Source: Spirometra erinaceieuropaei (lineage: Eukaryota; Platyhelminthes; Cestoda; Diphyllobothriidea; Diphyllobothriidae). Taken from it: DNA of 64,000 nt. Of the stretch, positions 13,426-24,779 are shown piece after piece. The stretch is taken from NCBI GenBank assembly GCA_902702965.1, contig CACRXP010000067.1:1223601-1287600 (forward strand), read 5' to 3'. The stretch's first letter is position 1. The number at the start of each line of letters is the position of its first letter. The notes under the pieces are model-generated. The model had not been told where the DNA came from and made no database searches. It worked only from the letters and a program-made list of their open reading frames with translations. Made by a program: the position numbers and the translations under genes.

Positions 13426-16400
13426 AATTAATGACAGTTTACAGGCATTGTCGAGGGGAGCTATTAAACGCAAATCCGACCAGCAGTGAAAAAAACTCCT
13501 GAGGTAAAGGAATAAAAATATAGTTGATGGTGGTTTTTATGGTTTGGAGGGTTCAGGAGAAAAAAAAACTGCTGGCGGTAGATTTTCGATCGTCAAGAAG
13601 GGGGGAGGGGGTTGCATGGTATCGGAGATTATCGGACGTCGAATCCTTTCATGAAGTTGGGGATAGTCAAAGTAGAGGCGTTGAGGAACAGCTGCTGAGA
13701 CCGGCCATAGTGGTCAGAGACCACAAACGCCATCACTACGGTAGAGTCAATCAGTGGATTCAGAACCCAAAATTTGAGGAAGCTTTACTGAATGCAAAAA
13801 TAGAGTAAGAGTTCTCTTAAATAAAGGATAATTTTGCAGAGTTTTCACACTCATGGATAGTTTATTCCAAATAGTAATTGCATTTACAGAATAGAACAGA
13901 CGACATTTAACAGCACGTGCCAGAGGCAGAAATAAAAAGACCTCGCAATGACTGTTACGTCGTGGGTGAATATGATGTCTTAAAGAGGTGAGGGGTTTAA
14001 ATGTGTGATTATGTAAGAGTTTAAATAGCAAAAATAGTCCTTTTGTAATCTACGGAACCATAAAGGATCAAGGCCCGTAAGCCGGCAACGTTCTTGGTAA
14101 GACAAATGTCGGTGTTCCGCGGCTAAAATTCTCTTGGTGAAAAAGTGTTGAACGGATTCTATTTTCTTCCGCTCAGTAGCACGCATGAGGCTAAATAAAA
14201 ACGAACCGTATTCCAGACCATGTCTTACGTACATGTTGAAAAGGCGCATTCTAATGTTCCTAGTTTAAAAGTTTCGGAGGATAAACCCGGTCGTTCTGCG
14301 TGCTTTGGAGACTATCAAGGCACAGTGCTCCGAGAAATTGAGACTCTTGGAGTATGATATGCCCAGATCCTTAATAACCCTGGGCACATTTATGGAGTAA
14401 TCTTCAATACTTAGTGGTCGTCGCCAACCACCATGACTGAGCACTTATGCCAAGAAAGAGAAAGGCGCCATGTGCGACACCACTGGGCGAAGGCCTGTAG
14501 ATCACTCTTTAGGAGCTCAAGCACGATATCATGATCTGCCGGCTTATATCGATATGCAACTTTAATATCATCGGCATATATGAAAGGCTTACCATTCTGA
14601 AATAAATCGGGTACATCATTAACGAAAAGGCAAAATAAGAGCGGGCCGAGTACACTACCCTGAATGACTCCACTCCTCATACGTGTGGGGTTGGAGATAG
14701 TATTGGAAATCTTAACTCGTTGTGTACGAGTGCCCAGGTAAGAGGATATAAAATTAAAAATTTTGCCACCTACTCCGAAAGAGGACAGTTTCAAGAGAAG
14801 AAGAACATGTTCAACACGATCAAAAGCCTTAGTGAAATCGAAATATACTGTCTTAAGTGCAAAACCATTGTCCCTAGATTGGAGAACATAGTCAAAGAAA
14901 GAGAGCTGACAGGTGTCACAAGATCGAGCTTTGAGGAATCCATTCAGAGCAACACTCAGTATGTTATTCTCTGTTAAGTGACACAGCATCTTCACTTTGA
15001 TCAATGTCTCTAAGATCTTCGAAACTGCGGCGTGTGTTTATTGGCCGAAAGTCATCAAATGATGCAGATTGGCCGTGCTTAGGAATAGGCTAAATGCGTG
15101 ATTCCTTCCACAAGATAGGATAGGCTTCATTTTTAAGAGCAAGTTTAAATATCTTGCATAAGAGGGATGGGAAGATCGTGTTTGCATCGGCTTTTAAAAT
15201 GCTTTCTGGGACACCATCAGGGCCTGGACTATAAGACTGACGAAAACGCCGAATCGCAACAGTCACATCCCACAGAGTGAAAGTTATAGTTTCTAGAACT
15301 GCCCCGATCAATGGCTGGATGGTCGGAAGCGGAGTGGTCGAGTCTTCAATGAACGTTTTGGACACGAAATTATTGAAGCTATCAGCGGTTAATTGGGCAT
15401 CAACTATGGGATTTCCGAGAGCGTCTCGGAGGCTGGGATGCTGCGTCTTTCTATGAGTTCGTATTTTTCTAGAGAAAAGTTTCGAGACATTTAACGAATG
15501 GTTTTCGGCAAACTGGACCTCTTCGGCTAGCTGTTTTTCTTCAGACAATCTCTTAGCTCGATCAAAAATATCACGGATCAAGGGCAGGACAGAAACATCG
15601 TTCTGAAGATGGAAACGACGATAAAGCCTGCGCAATCTGCGACGAAAGGGTAAGGGTAGGAAAACCTCATCCCCAACATTAATACTTTTCTTACGGAGGA
15701 CAAAACGAGAAATAAGGGAATCCAAACTTTCGTACAGTTTTGCAGTGCAAACATTTACATCCGAACTAAGGAAGAACTCAGTCCAGTCGTAGGAATTAAG
15801 GTGTGTTAATAATTCGGTTGAACGAGTTGATCGGAAATTGCGGAAAAAGCTACACTTTGGGGACGACGTTTTGTCAGCCTCGAATTCCAACGTTGAAACA
15901 ACTGTGTCATGGGCTGAGCCCCCGAGTGGGCCTAGGGATGACACCGACGATGACACGCGGCCTCTACAGAAAATTAGGTGAAGTATGCTTGATCCTCGGT
16001 GTACGTTCCCACGTATGTTTTCCCATTTTTATTGGCACATTTTACCACATACTTTACATTTTTGTTTGCCTCGGAAAATTATGGCCTTCTGTTTTCCCAA
16101 ACCTTCGTGCTATTTGTTTGAATCTCCCGTTTTCATCCCGCGCAACTTGACGCTGCCCGTCTGACTATACGCCATCTTTCTGACTGTACGCCTGGAGACA
16201 TTTGGTTGTAAGTGTAACATTTAAATCTTGATAATCATGCCAATTATAGAACCGTGTTTCCGTACAATTCTGCAATTATTTACATCGTTTCCACGTACGG
16301 ACTGCACTAAGTAAGCCGACTCAGGCGACCGAATCTAGACAGGCTAAAGAGCAGCTAGGTTCAACAGACTCTGTGCGAGTAACGCGAACAGGCAACAAAT

Positions 16401-16900
16401 AGCAGTCGAAAGTACTCCACACTCGGGTGGGAAGGTCGACAACTTGAGTCCACATTTGAACATCCACAGCCTCAAGAAAGTATTTGAACCTTCTGGGGCC
16501 TGAAGGCGGAGACCAGCGGACTTCGGGGAGATTAAAGTCACCCGCAACCAATTGACACTTAAAGCTTGAGTCGGCCGCAGCATGAAATGCCTGTGAGATT
16601 AAACGATCAAAATTGTCGTTGGCGTTGGGAGGACGATAGACACAGCCAACGAGTAACGAGAACTTATTTTTTAGAGCAACCTGGAGCCAGCTGCTGCCTT
16701 CTACTGCGGAAAAGTGCGGGAGGTCAAGCGGCAAAAATGTAAACGTTTGCTTAACGTAGACGCAACTGCCCCCCACCACGACTGTCTTGCCGATCATTTC
16801 GAACGCAATTATAGCCTAGAAGAGAGAGTTCGGAGTCAGCTACTGAGGCTGATGCCCACGTCTCAGTTACTAAAACAAAATCTGGACAATGGACGAACAC
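13420..16900 (-). mobile_element. LINE family C, near full-length but decayed
   Basis: Minus-strand order: an apurinic endonuclease domain (16797-16321; VGCVYRPPNANDNF, VAGDFNLPEVRW), a 360-bp unexplained insert, pre-RT (15956-15090; SYSPGPDGVPESIL) with an in-frame stop and a frameshift at its end, and an RT core (15004-14411; FDFTKAFDRVEHVLL, SGVIQGSVLGPLLF, active site FIYADDIKV). The C-terminal domain follows (14249-13747; RHGLEYGSFLF), then a 3' UTR ending near 13420 (AGGAGTTTTTTTCACTGCTG ... GACAATGCCTGTAAA ... TTAATTAAAATTAAAG). The 3' UTR recurs as a solo fragment at 37140-37240. Confidence 0.85.
15960..16320. other. Unexplained 360-bp insert in LINE family C
   Basis: The endonuclease frame ends at 16321 and the pre-RT linker frame starts at 15956. 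The DNA between has no LINE-like coding on the minus strand and no obvious tRNA or tail features. It may be a separate small insertion or a strongly decayed linker. Confidence 0.5.
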
Positions 16901-16919
16901 CAGAGCCTGAAGCAAAGGC

Positions 16920-17215
16920 ATCTTATTAAATGTTTAAGTTAATTAGCTGGCATCTATCTAAGTAGGAGACATTGGGATGTTCCCTATCTAAAAGTTTTTT
17001 AGAAAAATATCTTTGTACATTTTCAATTTTTAAAAGACTAACCTTATTCATCAAACCAAAGAATGGGCAACAACTCTCGAGAATGGGAAATACAAACATA
17101 CGATAGAGTCTTAATTTAATTTCAGGAAGATGGAAATTGTGAGAAATAAAGCCACATATCTGGGCAGCTTTGGTTGTATTTCTGTTAGCTTGGGACGTCA
17201 AAGCGCATCCAATTA
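16920..17215 (-). pseudogene. LINE family B fragment (RT C-terminus)
   Basis: The minus strand reads TTKAAQICGFISHNFHLPEIK, then FGLMN, ENVQRYFSKKLLDREHPN, matching the C-terminal domain of family B at 29770-29990. It ends at LINLNI (16926), directly beside the 5' end of family C. No upstream RT is present. Confidence 0.8.
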
Positions 17216-18080
17216 TGTGAATATTTTCAACACGCCGCCCGTGCTACCCGGTAGTACGCCTCTCTCTCCATCGGATTTTTCTGCGATTTTTTTAATTCAG
17301 CCTACCGCTATTATCTATTCCAGTCCTAAAGGGCCATCTGTTTCTCGTTCATCTATAGCATAGTTTCGAATATTGGTGAGGATGCAGCCTAGCAGGCTCA
17401 ACGAAAACGTTAACGGCGGCGTGGAATTTATTCGGATGGCAGAAATCCGCTGGATGCTCCGCAGTTATCACCGTCCCATCGAACGCAGTATTTACCAGTG
17501 AATCCTCTTTAACGCGAAGATTGGAATTGCATACTTGGGAGGCACATTCGCAGCTGTCTTAGCTTCACCCATAATTTTAATATTTCGTATAGCGCTGAAA
17601 GACCCCTTCAGAGCGTACTGGGCGTAATAAGTATAACAGTACCATTGCTATTTCTATTGCGCCCTTCCCAAATACGTCTTTAATCTTAGAATGGTCTTAA
17701 TATAAAATTAAATCGCAGCGTGTCCAGTTGTGCTGCGTGGTCGATCACCATACAGCCCATCGCATTTTCCTCAAAATACACAATACAGGATCTGGCTGCA
17801 TTCATTTTCAGTCATATTACTGAATGTCTCCAAAGCCGGTCTGTGCCATACTGTATATTCTTACACCGGAGTGTTGTAAATTTACTGCACAAGGAATCCG
17901 ACAGCTAAATTCACGTAAGCGAAAGTATCATTCGTCTGGAGGCTCTCGAAAATATGTACAATAATCGCGTCTTTCAGTCCTAGGCGTATGTGGCGTGTGT
18001 CAGGAAATTTGTTGTCGATTGGAATAAAATGATCGGGCAAAATTAGAATAGTAATTACCATGCACTATAATACCAGGAAA
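17216..18080. other. AT-rich stretch, nothing recognised
   Basis: No gene, tRNA or repeat could be identified in this region beyond short chance frames. Confidence 0.5.
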
Positions 18081-18089
18081 ATTCAGTTA

Positions 18090-18730
18090 CCTCAGGCTAC
18101 CGACTCTTGAGTGAACTTCTTTCCAGCTGCACACAGAAACTGCGTCCGGTCAAAAAGTGATCATTTGAGTAGCATGAGTGTGGCTTTTGGTGCCGTCCTC
18201 TTCAAAAGTAATACTTTAAGAAATCGTTGTTCCTCTACATAAACCAGTTTGTAAATAGTTTCAACGTGAAACATCCGAACAGAATCCTGTCCTTCTGCTA
18301 TTTAATGCTGCCAACGAAGTACACAACATTTTTCACGACCATTTTAAAATATGCACACTCTGAACGGCACATCTAAATAGAATAGTGCAATGTAGGAGTT
18401 GTCTTACATAAAAATAAAACAGGTTGTAATGTGGAAACCCTGGGCGAAAGTGCAACGACAAATCTGGTTCATAATCAATACTGAACTGCGAAACGTCTTT
18501 GAAAATCGAAGATACCCTATTTTCGAGTATCAACTGTGAAGAAGACGTAACGTACTGCGAGAGAAATGCAGCAAAAATATTTTTGTATCATTTTCATTGC
18601 ATGTTTCCGAGTTTTTAAAGCATCGTTAATCAGCCATTTTTTGCCCAACGTGATTTCCGACTCCGGCCGTTAAGATTTTTGGCTAAAAGCCATCATCCGA
18701 CAATGATTGAAACATCCTGCGATTGTTCTA
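18090..18730. repeat. R4 foldback repeat, copy 1
   Basis: The left part (about 18105-18175) contains GAACTTCTTTCCAGCTGC and a block ending GAGTAGCAT that recur in the R4 arms at 54840-55800 and 58925-59600. The right part (about 18440-18730) contains GAAGAAGACGTAACGTACTGC, poly-AT and GCATGTTTCCGAGTTTTTAA in the opposite orientation, and is nearly the reverse complement of 26570-26840. This is the layout of a non-autonomous element with long inverted arms. Confidence 0.55.
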
Positions 18731-18929
18731 CAGTAAAAGTGTTGTGGGTAAGTTGCGCCAGTTTATACGTTTGTCATGCATACCAAGACTACGGTAGATG
18801 GTCTATGAAGGGGGAGGGCAGACAGGAACAATATAGGTCGAATTACTATAAAACGGTAGTATTTCCGTGGGAAAATGGGTCGTGTAAATTAATTTACACG
18901 ATATCAATTGCTATCTGTGCTGCTACCGT

Positions 18930-19082
18930 CGTTTTTCGAGTATACCGAAAATTCGATGTCTACTCGATATACATCCGCCGGACAAAAACTCTATTCACTC
19001 GATATACGCATATCGAAGATACGCTATCTACCCGATATCCAGACGATCGTCTCGATATGTCGACGTACGCTTGCTACTAGGG
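18930..19082. repeat. CACTA-type right-terminus-like segment
   Basis: A short region rich in CTCGATATA-type motifs ends in GCTACTAGGG at 19082, the same layout as the right end of the transposon at 24780-24938. It may be the solo end of another copy. Confidence 0.45.
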
Positions 19083-19995
19083 AAGCAGTTTTCCAGATTT
19101 TTGCCGTGGCAATTCCACGCTTCAAGCAGTTCATTTAACCGCTAGAATAAACTGTCCTAAGACAAAAATGCATAAGAATACCCCTAAGAAACTGTCATCG
19201 TAATCATAACGTTCCGCAGTGACGGTTTATGCCATCAAACCCTAGTAGTAATAGATATGGAGTAGATATACGTGAATAGCGATTTATCGAGATATGTATG
19301 TCTGTCACGTAATTGGCTACCTCCTTTGTGCAATCAGCCATTTCATTGGCTGCAGTTCTTTAGTCGCATTTCGATTTCGCGCACGCGCGGGCGCGCCTTT
19401 ATTTCGCGTGAGCGGCGTGGAACGTGTGACGTGACACTGCTTGCACTAACCTGACATTATTGATTTATACCTGTTGTTTGCTGATTCTATCTTTACCATG
19501 TTTAAGCAGGAATCCCGGAGAACACGATTACGTCGTATTAAGAGGTATGGAGACGAGGAGTTCCGGGAAATCGTGGAGGCTGTTAAACTTAGACGCAAAT
19601 CGCAAAGTCGCCCTATAAGCACGTTATGTGACGGATCAGAACTCTTAGCGCCTATGCAGGAGGACAGGACCACTTTGTCGGCCGAAAGTGCTGTTCTAAG
19701 GACTAATGCAGGAGCGTCTGTGGACGCAGAAAATCGTCAGATCGTAGCCGCTGACTCGGGCAACTTATACGTCAAACAATTGCGTGAATGGACGCTGAAC
19801 TTCACGATTGCGTACGCTCCCATAAGAGCCCTGTTGGCTATTTCTAAGCCGATTGTTGCCCAACCACCGGCAGACCCAAGAACACTCTTGGTAGCGGCCT
19901 GTGATCTAAAGGTTTCCCCAATGGGTAGCGGTATGTGCACGTCGGCTTAGAAAGACAACTACGTAGGCTTACAAGTAAGAATATAGTTAACTCAG

Positions 19996-20349
19996 AATAA
20001 CATTACCGACAAAGACAAGGGAGACTGGAATGGCCATTTCTGGCTTATTAGCCGTCGTCAGCCAGCCATACCCAAGCCCGAAGTGTGGAACACCCGAGCC
20101 TCGAACTCGCGACCTGTTGGTTTAGAAGTCAACGCCTCTACTCACCGGGCCACGAGCCCGTTGCCTTGTCGGTTTTCCAGTTTTCGGTTGCCTTGTCGGT
20201 TTTCCGGTCTCCCTTGTCTTTGTCGGTAATGTTATTCTGCCTATGTATCATGCGCCGCTGTGCGGCTGCTGGTTGGGCTCGAGAGAGAGCTCTTAAGGCA
20301 CAACGGAACGAGTGAGTTCCGTATGAACGATCGGTGAGCGCCCCCTACC
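19996..20349 (-). mobile_element. tRNA-headed SINE with hammerhead-like motif, inserted in transposase gene
   Basis: Flanked on both sides by the 13-bp duplication ATAGTTAACTCAG (19983-19995 and 20350-20362), so this is a genuine retrotransposed insertion. The left part, read on the minus strand, has an A-box-like TGGCCCGGTGAGTAG and a B-box-like GAGTTCGAGGCTC, then a hammerhead-like fold (20067-20023) and the tail TCTCCCTTGTCTTTGTCGG. The right part (20205-20345) has that tail in the opposite orientation followed by another unit segment, so the insertion is an inverted composite. Related copies lie at 57130-57300 and 63010-63215. Confidence 0.78.
20023..20067 (-). ncRNA. Candidate hammerhead ribozyme (best copy)
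   Basis: On the minus strand stem I GGCTGG pairs with CCAGTC. Between them are the core CTGACGA, a stem-loop GGCT-AATA-AGCC (stem II), GAA, a short self-complementary stem III ATGGCCAT, and the cleavage-site residue T17 (20029) before CCAGTC. All invariant core bases of the hammerhead consensus are present. The first stem II pair is a C/A mismatch, which may weaken it. The copy at 57223-57267 has the same stem I with a compensating base change. Confidence 0.55.
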
Positions 20350-20530
20350 ATAGTTAACTCAGCTTGCGATATAGAGATTCAGTTGGCCAACGATGGTCTT
20401 CCAGTATCTAGAAAATCAAACAACGAAATTGCCTAATCTTAGGGAGAATGTCGCGGCCCTTTGTCGGTAACGTTTTTCCAGTTGGCATTTGTTGTGGTAC
20501 TGGAAAACCTTCGGATGTCCGTACATTTTT

Positions 20531-20672
20531 CTTAACGGACTACTAATTCGAAGACTGTGAATTGCACTTTGTACAGATTTTGCCTACCTCGTCTAAAATT
20601 CGCATGTAAATTTATTTTTACTTGCTTTGATGGGACCCCGGCGGGTCTTTCATAAAAAGTATTATTATTATT
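20531..20672 (+). mobile_element. LINE family B 3' end, 5'-truncated insertion
   Basis: About 140 bp matching the 3' UTR of family B at 11060-11190 (TTAACGGACT, TCGTCTAAAATT, GGGACCCCGGCGGGTCTTT) and ending in an ATT-repeat tail. It sits inside the transposase gene: transposase coding stops at KPSDVRTFL and resumes after the tail. Confidence 0.85.
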
Positions 20673-22174
20673 CTGTAAGTTAGTAGTAAGTGAGTTACCA
20701 TCATTAAGCGAACAAGGGATCAACAGCAGCGACAGCTTTGGACTGCAGACCCGCGTTCGCGTCAGCTCTGTACTTGGTGACGCACCGGCGAGGGCTTTCG
20801 GTAAGCAAATTAAGAATGTGAATGCCTATCATGGGTGCGAACGTTGTACAGTAACGGGTGTTTATATGGGAAAAGTAGTATATCTAGAGAAATGAGAGAG
20901 GGATAGGACGGATGAGGACTTCTAGCACTTCGTCGAGGACGAACACAGAGTCGGAGTGTCTCCATTCCTCTCTTGCAACCTAGGCCTTATTTCCCAATTT
21001 CCTCTAGATCCGATGCATCTACTTTACTTGGGCGTAATGAAACGCTTGCTAAGTTTGTGGGTTAGAAATAATCGTTCGAAGGACAGTGGTCGCACGACGC
21101 CGTCGGTACTGAAGGCAGTGCAGATGAAGGCTATAGACGATAGGCTGCGTTCCTTAAACGCATGCCTTCCATCAGAATTTTCTGAAAAAGCTAGATGTTT
21201 AAATGAGTTTGAGTCCTGGAAGGCTACGGAGTTTAGGCAGTTTGTATTGCATCTAGGTCTTGGTGTTCTCCCGGGTATCCTGCCTCTTAATCATTATAAG
21301 CTGGATTCACTGCTTTTTACTGCTCTTGGATTGCTGGCCTACCCTAAGACCTGCGACCGAAACGTAGGTTATTGTAAGCAGTTGCTGTTAGTGTTTACTA
21401 GAAGGTTTTTGAGTCTACACTGTGACGAGCACATGGTTTACAATGTGCATAGCCCAATGCACACTGCGGATGATGTTGAGCGTCACGGTCTACTGGACTC
21501 ATTTTCGTCTATCCCTTTTGAAAGCTTTTTAGGCAGATTGAAGAAATTATTTAGAAGCCCATCACGGCCTTTACAACAGATAGCTAGGCGTTTAAGCGAG
21601 GAGGAGGTAGTTACACGCGATCCTTCAGGCCCCCTTCACCTAGATTCTTTCATGAGCATAATGCGGGACCAAAACCTGCAGGCTATGAGGACAGTCAGCA
21701 ATATAAATGTCTAATCACAGATAGATATCGTATTGACATTACCTCTGGCAATAGGTGCATAGAAATTGGTAATGGAATAGTATGTGTTAAAAACATACTA
21801 TGCGATGCAGGTGGGTGTATACGTTTAGTCTTCCATGAATTTGGCAATATTTCAGACGAGTTTGACTATCGTAAGAATTCCTCACTTATGAAAGTTTATA
21901 AAGCCAGCATAGATAAAAAGTGACTCTGCTCACCACTGCCGAATGACTACACTAAGTACATGTACTTTCCAGAAGATAACCACTACGTAGTAACTGAAAT
22001 TATATAGAGAATTAAGGAAACCACTTACTATCCTTTTGCCAATGCAAACAGTGCTCGTGAACCCTACAAACGCACAGTTATTCTAGTGAGTGGTTTGCGA
22101 GCACTGCAGGGAAGAAGTGGCCACTATGTGAGCACTTAATTCACCTTATTTCCTGTGCGTTTGTGGATATTAGC

Positions 22175-23084
22175 ATGAGCCCACTTCCAACACGCCAACT
22201 ACCGGCCCGACAAAGGAGGTCCGCGATTGATGAGGCGCTCGACCTGCTGGAAGGTGAAGGTATATCATCGCCAGTAAGTTATGGAAAATAACGCTGTTAT
22301 ATCTTTCAGGAGCCGCAGGAGGACGCCAATGATTCTTTCGAGACCATCTTCTTGGGTGACGACATCCCGACAACACTGTCCAAAGTGAATGGTCAGGACG
22401 ACATCCTGCTGCTAATGTATAAACACATGCGGGCACAGTCAATGAAGCTGGACATTCTGATGGAAACATTCCGCAAACTACTCGGACGTCAGCGGCTGTT
22501 GGAATCAATGATTCCACAGCAGGCTAAAACTTCGGGACCGGTAGCTTCGCAGCTGCGACGAACCCGCTTGACCATCAAATACTGTCGGGTGCCGAGTTTC
22601 GTAATTTGAATGTCCAATTACTGGACAAGATATTTCGAAACCAGCTGGTATGCAAGCATATTAATCACACCCTATTGCGTTAGACTTCCTTCCTAACATG
22701 CCTAGGAGGGTATAATATAGATGAATTCGTCAAGCGAATTTTCTTTGCATTGTTCGAATATGAAATAAGCTTGTATGTTAATTTCAAAGACAGAATGACA
22801 AAACAGAGCCTCAGCGGTTCGAAAGTGTATGAGGTTATACTTGGTAAGTCTGCCGTCACTGACAACTCTACAACATGCAAAAGTCTTCGGCGCGTGGAAT
22901 ACTGATGCCAGCGTAAAGCTGTCTGACCTTGAGTAAGCAATTACCAAGCGCCTGAAAAGGTCGCTCGACGGCTGTGTCCAGCGTAAAAACAAGTCACAAA
23001 TGAACCAAGATGACAGTGATAAATTGATTGCCGTTTATCAAGAACTAATTATAACTTGTAGACAATATCCCTGGATCTTCAACT
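22175..23084 (+). pseudogene. Transposon accessory protein with DUF4806-like domain
   Basis: ATG at 22175 gives MSPLPTRQLPARQRR, then a 36-nt GT-AG intron (22274-22309), then an acidic, helical segment EPQEDANDSFETIFLGDD ... ILLLMYKHMRAQSMKLDIL. A one-base shift near 22550 leads to NPLDHQILSGAEFRNLNVQ and, across a second 36-nt intron, SFLTCLGGYNIDEFVKRIF followed by FALFEYEISLYVNFKD. The spacing of the GG, the VKRIxxALF helix and the later SLxxxKV segment resembles DUF4806, which often occurs near animal CACTA-type transposases. A third small intron and an in-frame TAA (in SDLE*AITKRLK) complete the decayed C-terminus. A DNA-binding or regulatory partner of the transposase is a plausible role, by inference only. 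Confidence 0.62.
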
Positions 23085-23235
23085 GATTCCCCGCCTGCGC
23101 GAACACTGTGAACACAGAAGGGGTTCAGCGAATCTATGTACATATTTATTCAATTTTTAAATAAACGTGTTCCACGATAACCGTCTCCAAAGTGCATCTG
23201 GGTAAACGGTGGGGGAATAAACATGCGAAAAGGAA

Positions 23236-23330
23236 TGGATGAGGGGTAGAAAAGGGGATTGCCCTGCCAACACATGGCCCCGAGGGCCAGACGGGGCTAG
23301 ACGGGGCCAGGCCCCGTCCAAATTTCCATC
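23236..23330. repeat. GC-rich GACGGGGC repeat cluster 1
   Basis: Three or more copies of a GGGGCCAGACGGGGCTA-like unit on the two strands, inside the CACTA element. It shares its unit with 24590-24735. Confidence 0.7.
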
Positions 23331-23559
23331 CTTTCTAATCACGTCATTCTGCATTATTTTAGACTGTTTTAGCTTTATTATCGTTAAAAATAAGCTTTTT
23401 AACTTGTATAATGCGTTTTCAGTCGTATGACATGGAGAGAAATTCATGTTTCACGAAGGCAAATATTGGCCTTGTTTAAGTCGGTCATGTACATACCCAC
23501 GTGGACGGCACTTTTACCCTGACTGTGTGCACGCGTGATCCATGCAGCTGACCGACTCC

Positions 23560-24420
23560 TACTTCTTACTTGGCTCGTTTTGACTGCAGTACGTTATCCA
23601 TTTACTTACTTATTTTTCTTACAAGTTATTACAACACATTGAATTAGGGTTCGCTTGAAAATTCAGCGAGCAACTTTGACCTTTCGCAAAAAATATCGGA
23701 AGACACAGTGAGTAACTTAATATTTCCTATGTAGCCGGCTATGCTATGACTTTCAGTATAATTTTTCCTTACCTCTATTTAATAGTAGTATTATTTAGCA
23801 TTAATTATTCAACCAGTCTGCATAATTTTCTTATGCTCAGCAAATTAAATTTTTAATTTTTGCATTAAGACGTTTGTTTAATTACAGGATACTTCTTTAT
23901 GATATACTTTCAAATTAATTAATACTGATTTAAATTTATATCATTATTTTCTGGCATTATTTTGACAGAAATACATGATAAAAACATTTACAGGGGACAT
24001 AAATGACTAATTAACCAAAAAGATGTCTAATTATTCCTTTAGTCCCCTCTTAATGTTTTTATTAAATATTTGTGACATAATAATTTATCCGGCAATTTTT
24101 TTCATTCCATAAGTTTATTAACTTAAAGGATACACCACGCATGCCGTTTAGTAAAACAAAATTATTACCAAATTTGCCAGTAATAAGAATTATTTATTTA
24201 TTAATGTTTCTTTTTTTTATAGGAGCCTGCCGTGGATGAAAACTTCCGTCAACACAACAATGCCGTTCAATTGACTGACCAGAACATAATAGTATCTCAT
24301 ATGCCCCTTGTACATACTACTCCACTTTTTTAATTTTATGTGTTCAATAAACTACCATATGCCAATATTTGCTGTCCATTGACTTTGTTCATGTAGATCT
24401 CGGGACATGTTTGATTTATC
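23560..24420. other. AT-rich block, no gene recognised
   Basis: Long AT-rich sequence with no usable frame or recognised repeat, inside the proposed transposon between the accessory gene and the right end. Confidence 0.5.
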
Positions 24421-24589
24421 GGCGCTATCACTATATTTAGAGGGTGGGTAATACTTAACAAGGGTAAGGGTTATGGGTGTTCATCGATCAGAAGTAGAAT
24501 AGTAGAACCTACTGTGCGGAGAACTAGGAAAGGGATAATACTGATAACGTAAATGAGGGGTTAATATCACGGAGAGCGTGGCGTCCCCC

Positions 24590-24735
24590 TGCGCGCTTTT
24601 TTCAAGGACGGGGCCAGACGGGGCTATGGCGTCCCTAGCCCCGTCGTAGCCCCGTCATAGCCCCGCCCAAACGGGGCCCAGCCACGTCTGGCCCCGGGGG
24701 CTAGGCGGGGCCAGACGGGGCTGGTGCTAGCAGGG
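24590..24735. repeat. GC-rich GACGGGGC repeat cluster 2
   Basis: About eight copies of GACGGGGC/GCCCCGTC in both orientations, partly palindromic. They contrast sharply with the AT-rich surroundings and lie about 200-350 bp from the right terminus of the transposon. Confidence 0.75.
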
Positions 24736-24779
24736 TGGGTTAAGCAAACGTGGAATATTCCACGTGTAGCATATTACCC

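Larger units (their letters stand above)
19498..22005 (+). pseudogene. CACTA/EnSpm-like transposase (decayed, twice interrupted)
   Basis: Starts at ATG 19498 (MFKQESRRTRLRRIKRYG). The N-terminal part has LREWTLNFTI and PPADPRTLL. A frameshift near 19930 leads into YVHVGLERQLRRL. A SINE (19996-20349) then interrupts. Coding resumes as IEIQLANDGLPVSRKS and PFVGNVFPVGICCGTGKPSD, is interrupted again by a LINE 3' end (20531-20672), and continues as VRVSSVLGDAPARAFGKQIK and GCERCTV. After two stops it reads ISQFPLDPMHLLYLGVMKRLL, WKATEFRQFVLHLG and LDSFSSIPFESFLGRLKKL. A last frameshift near 21710 leads to the C-terminal CIEIGNGIVCVKN, ending about 22005. The DAPAR and FPLDPMH blocks are the conserved DDE-type core of animal CACTA transposases. 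Confidence 0.82.
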
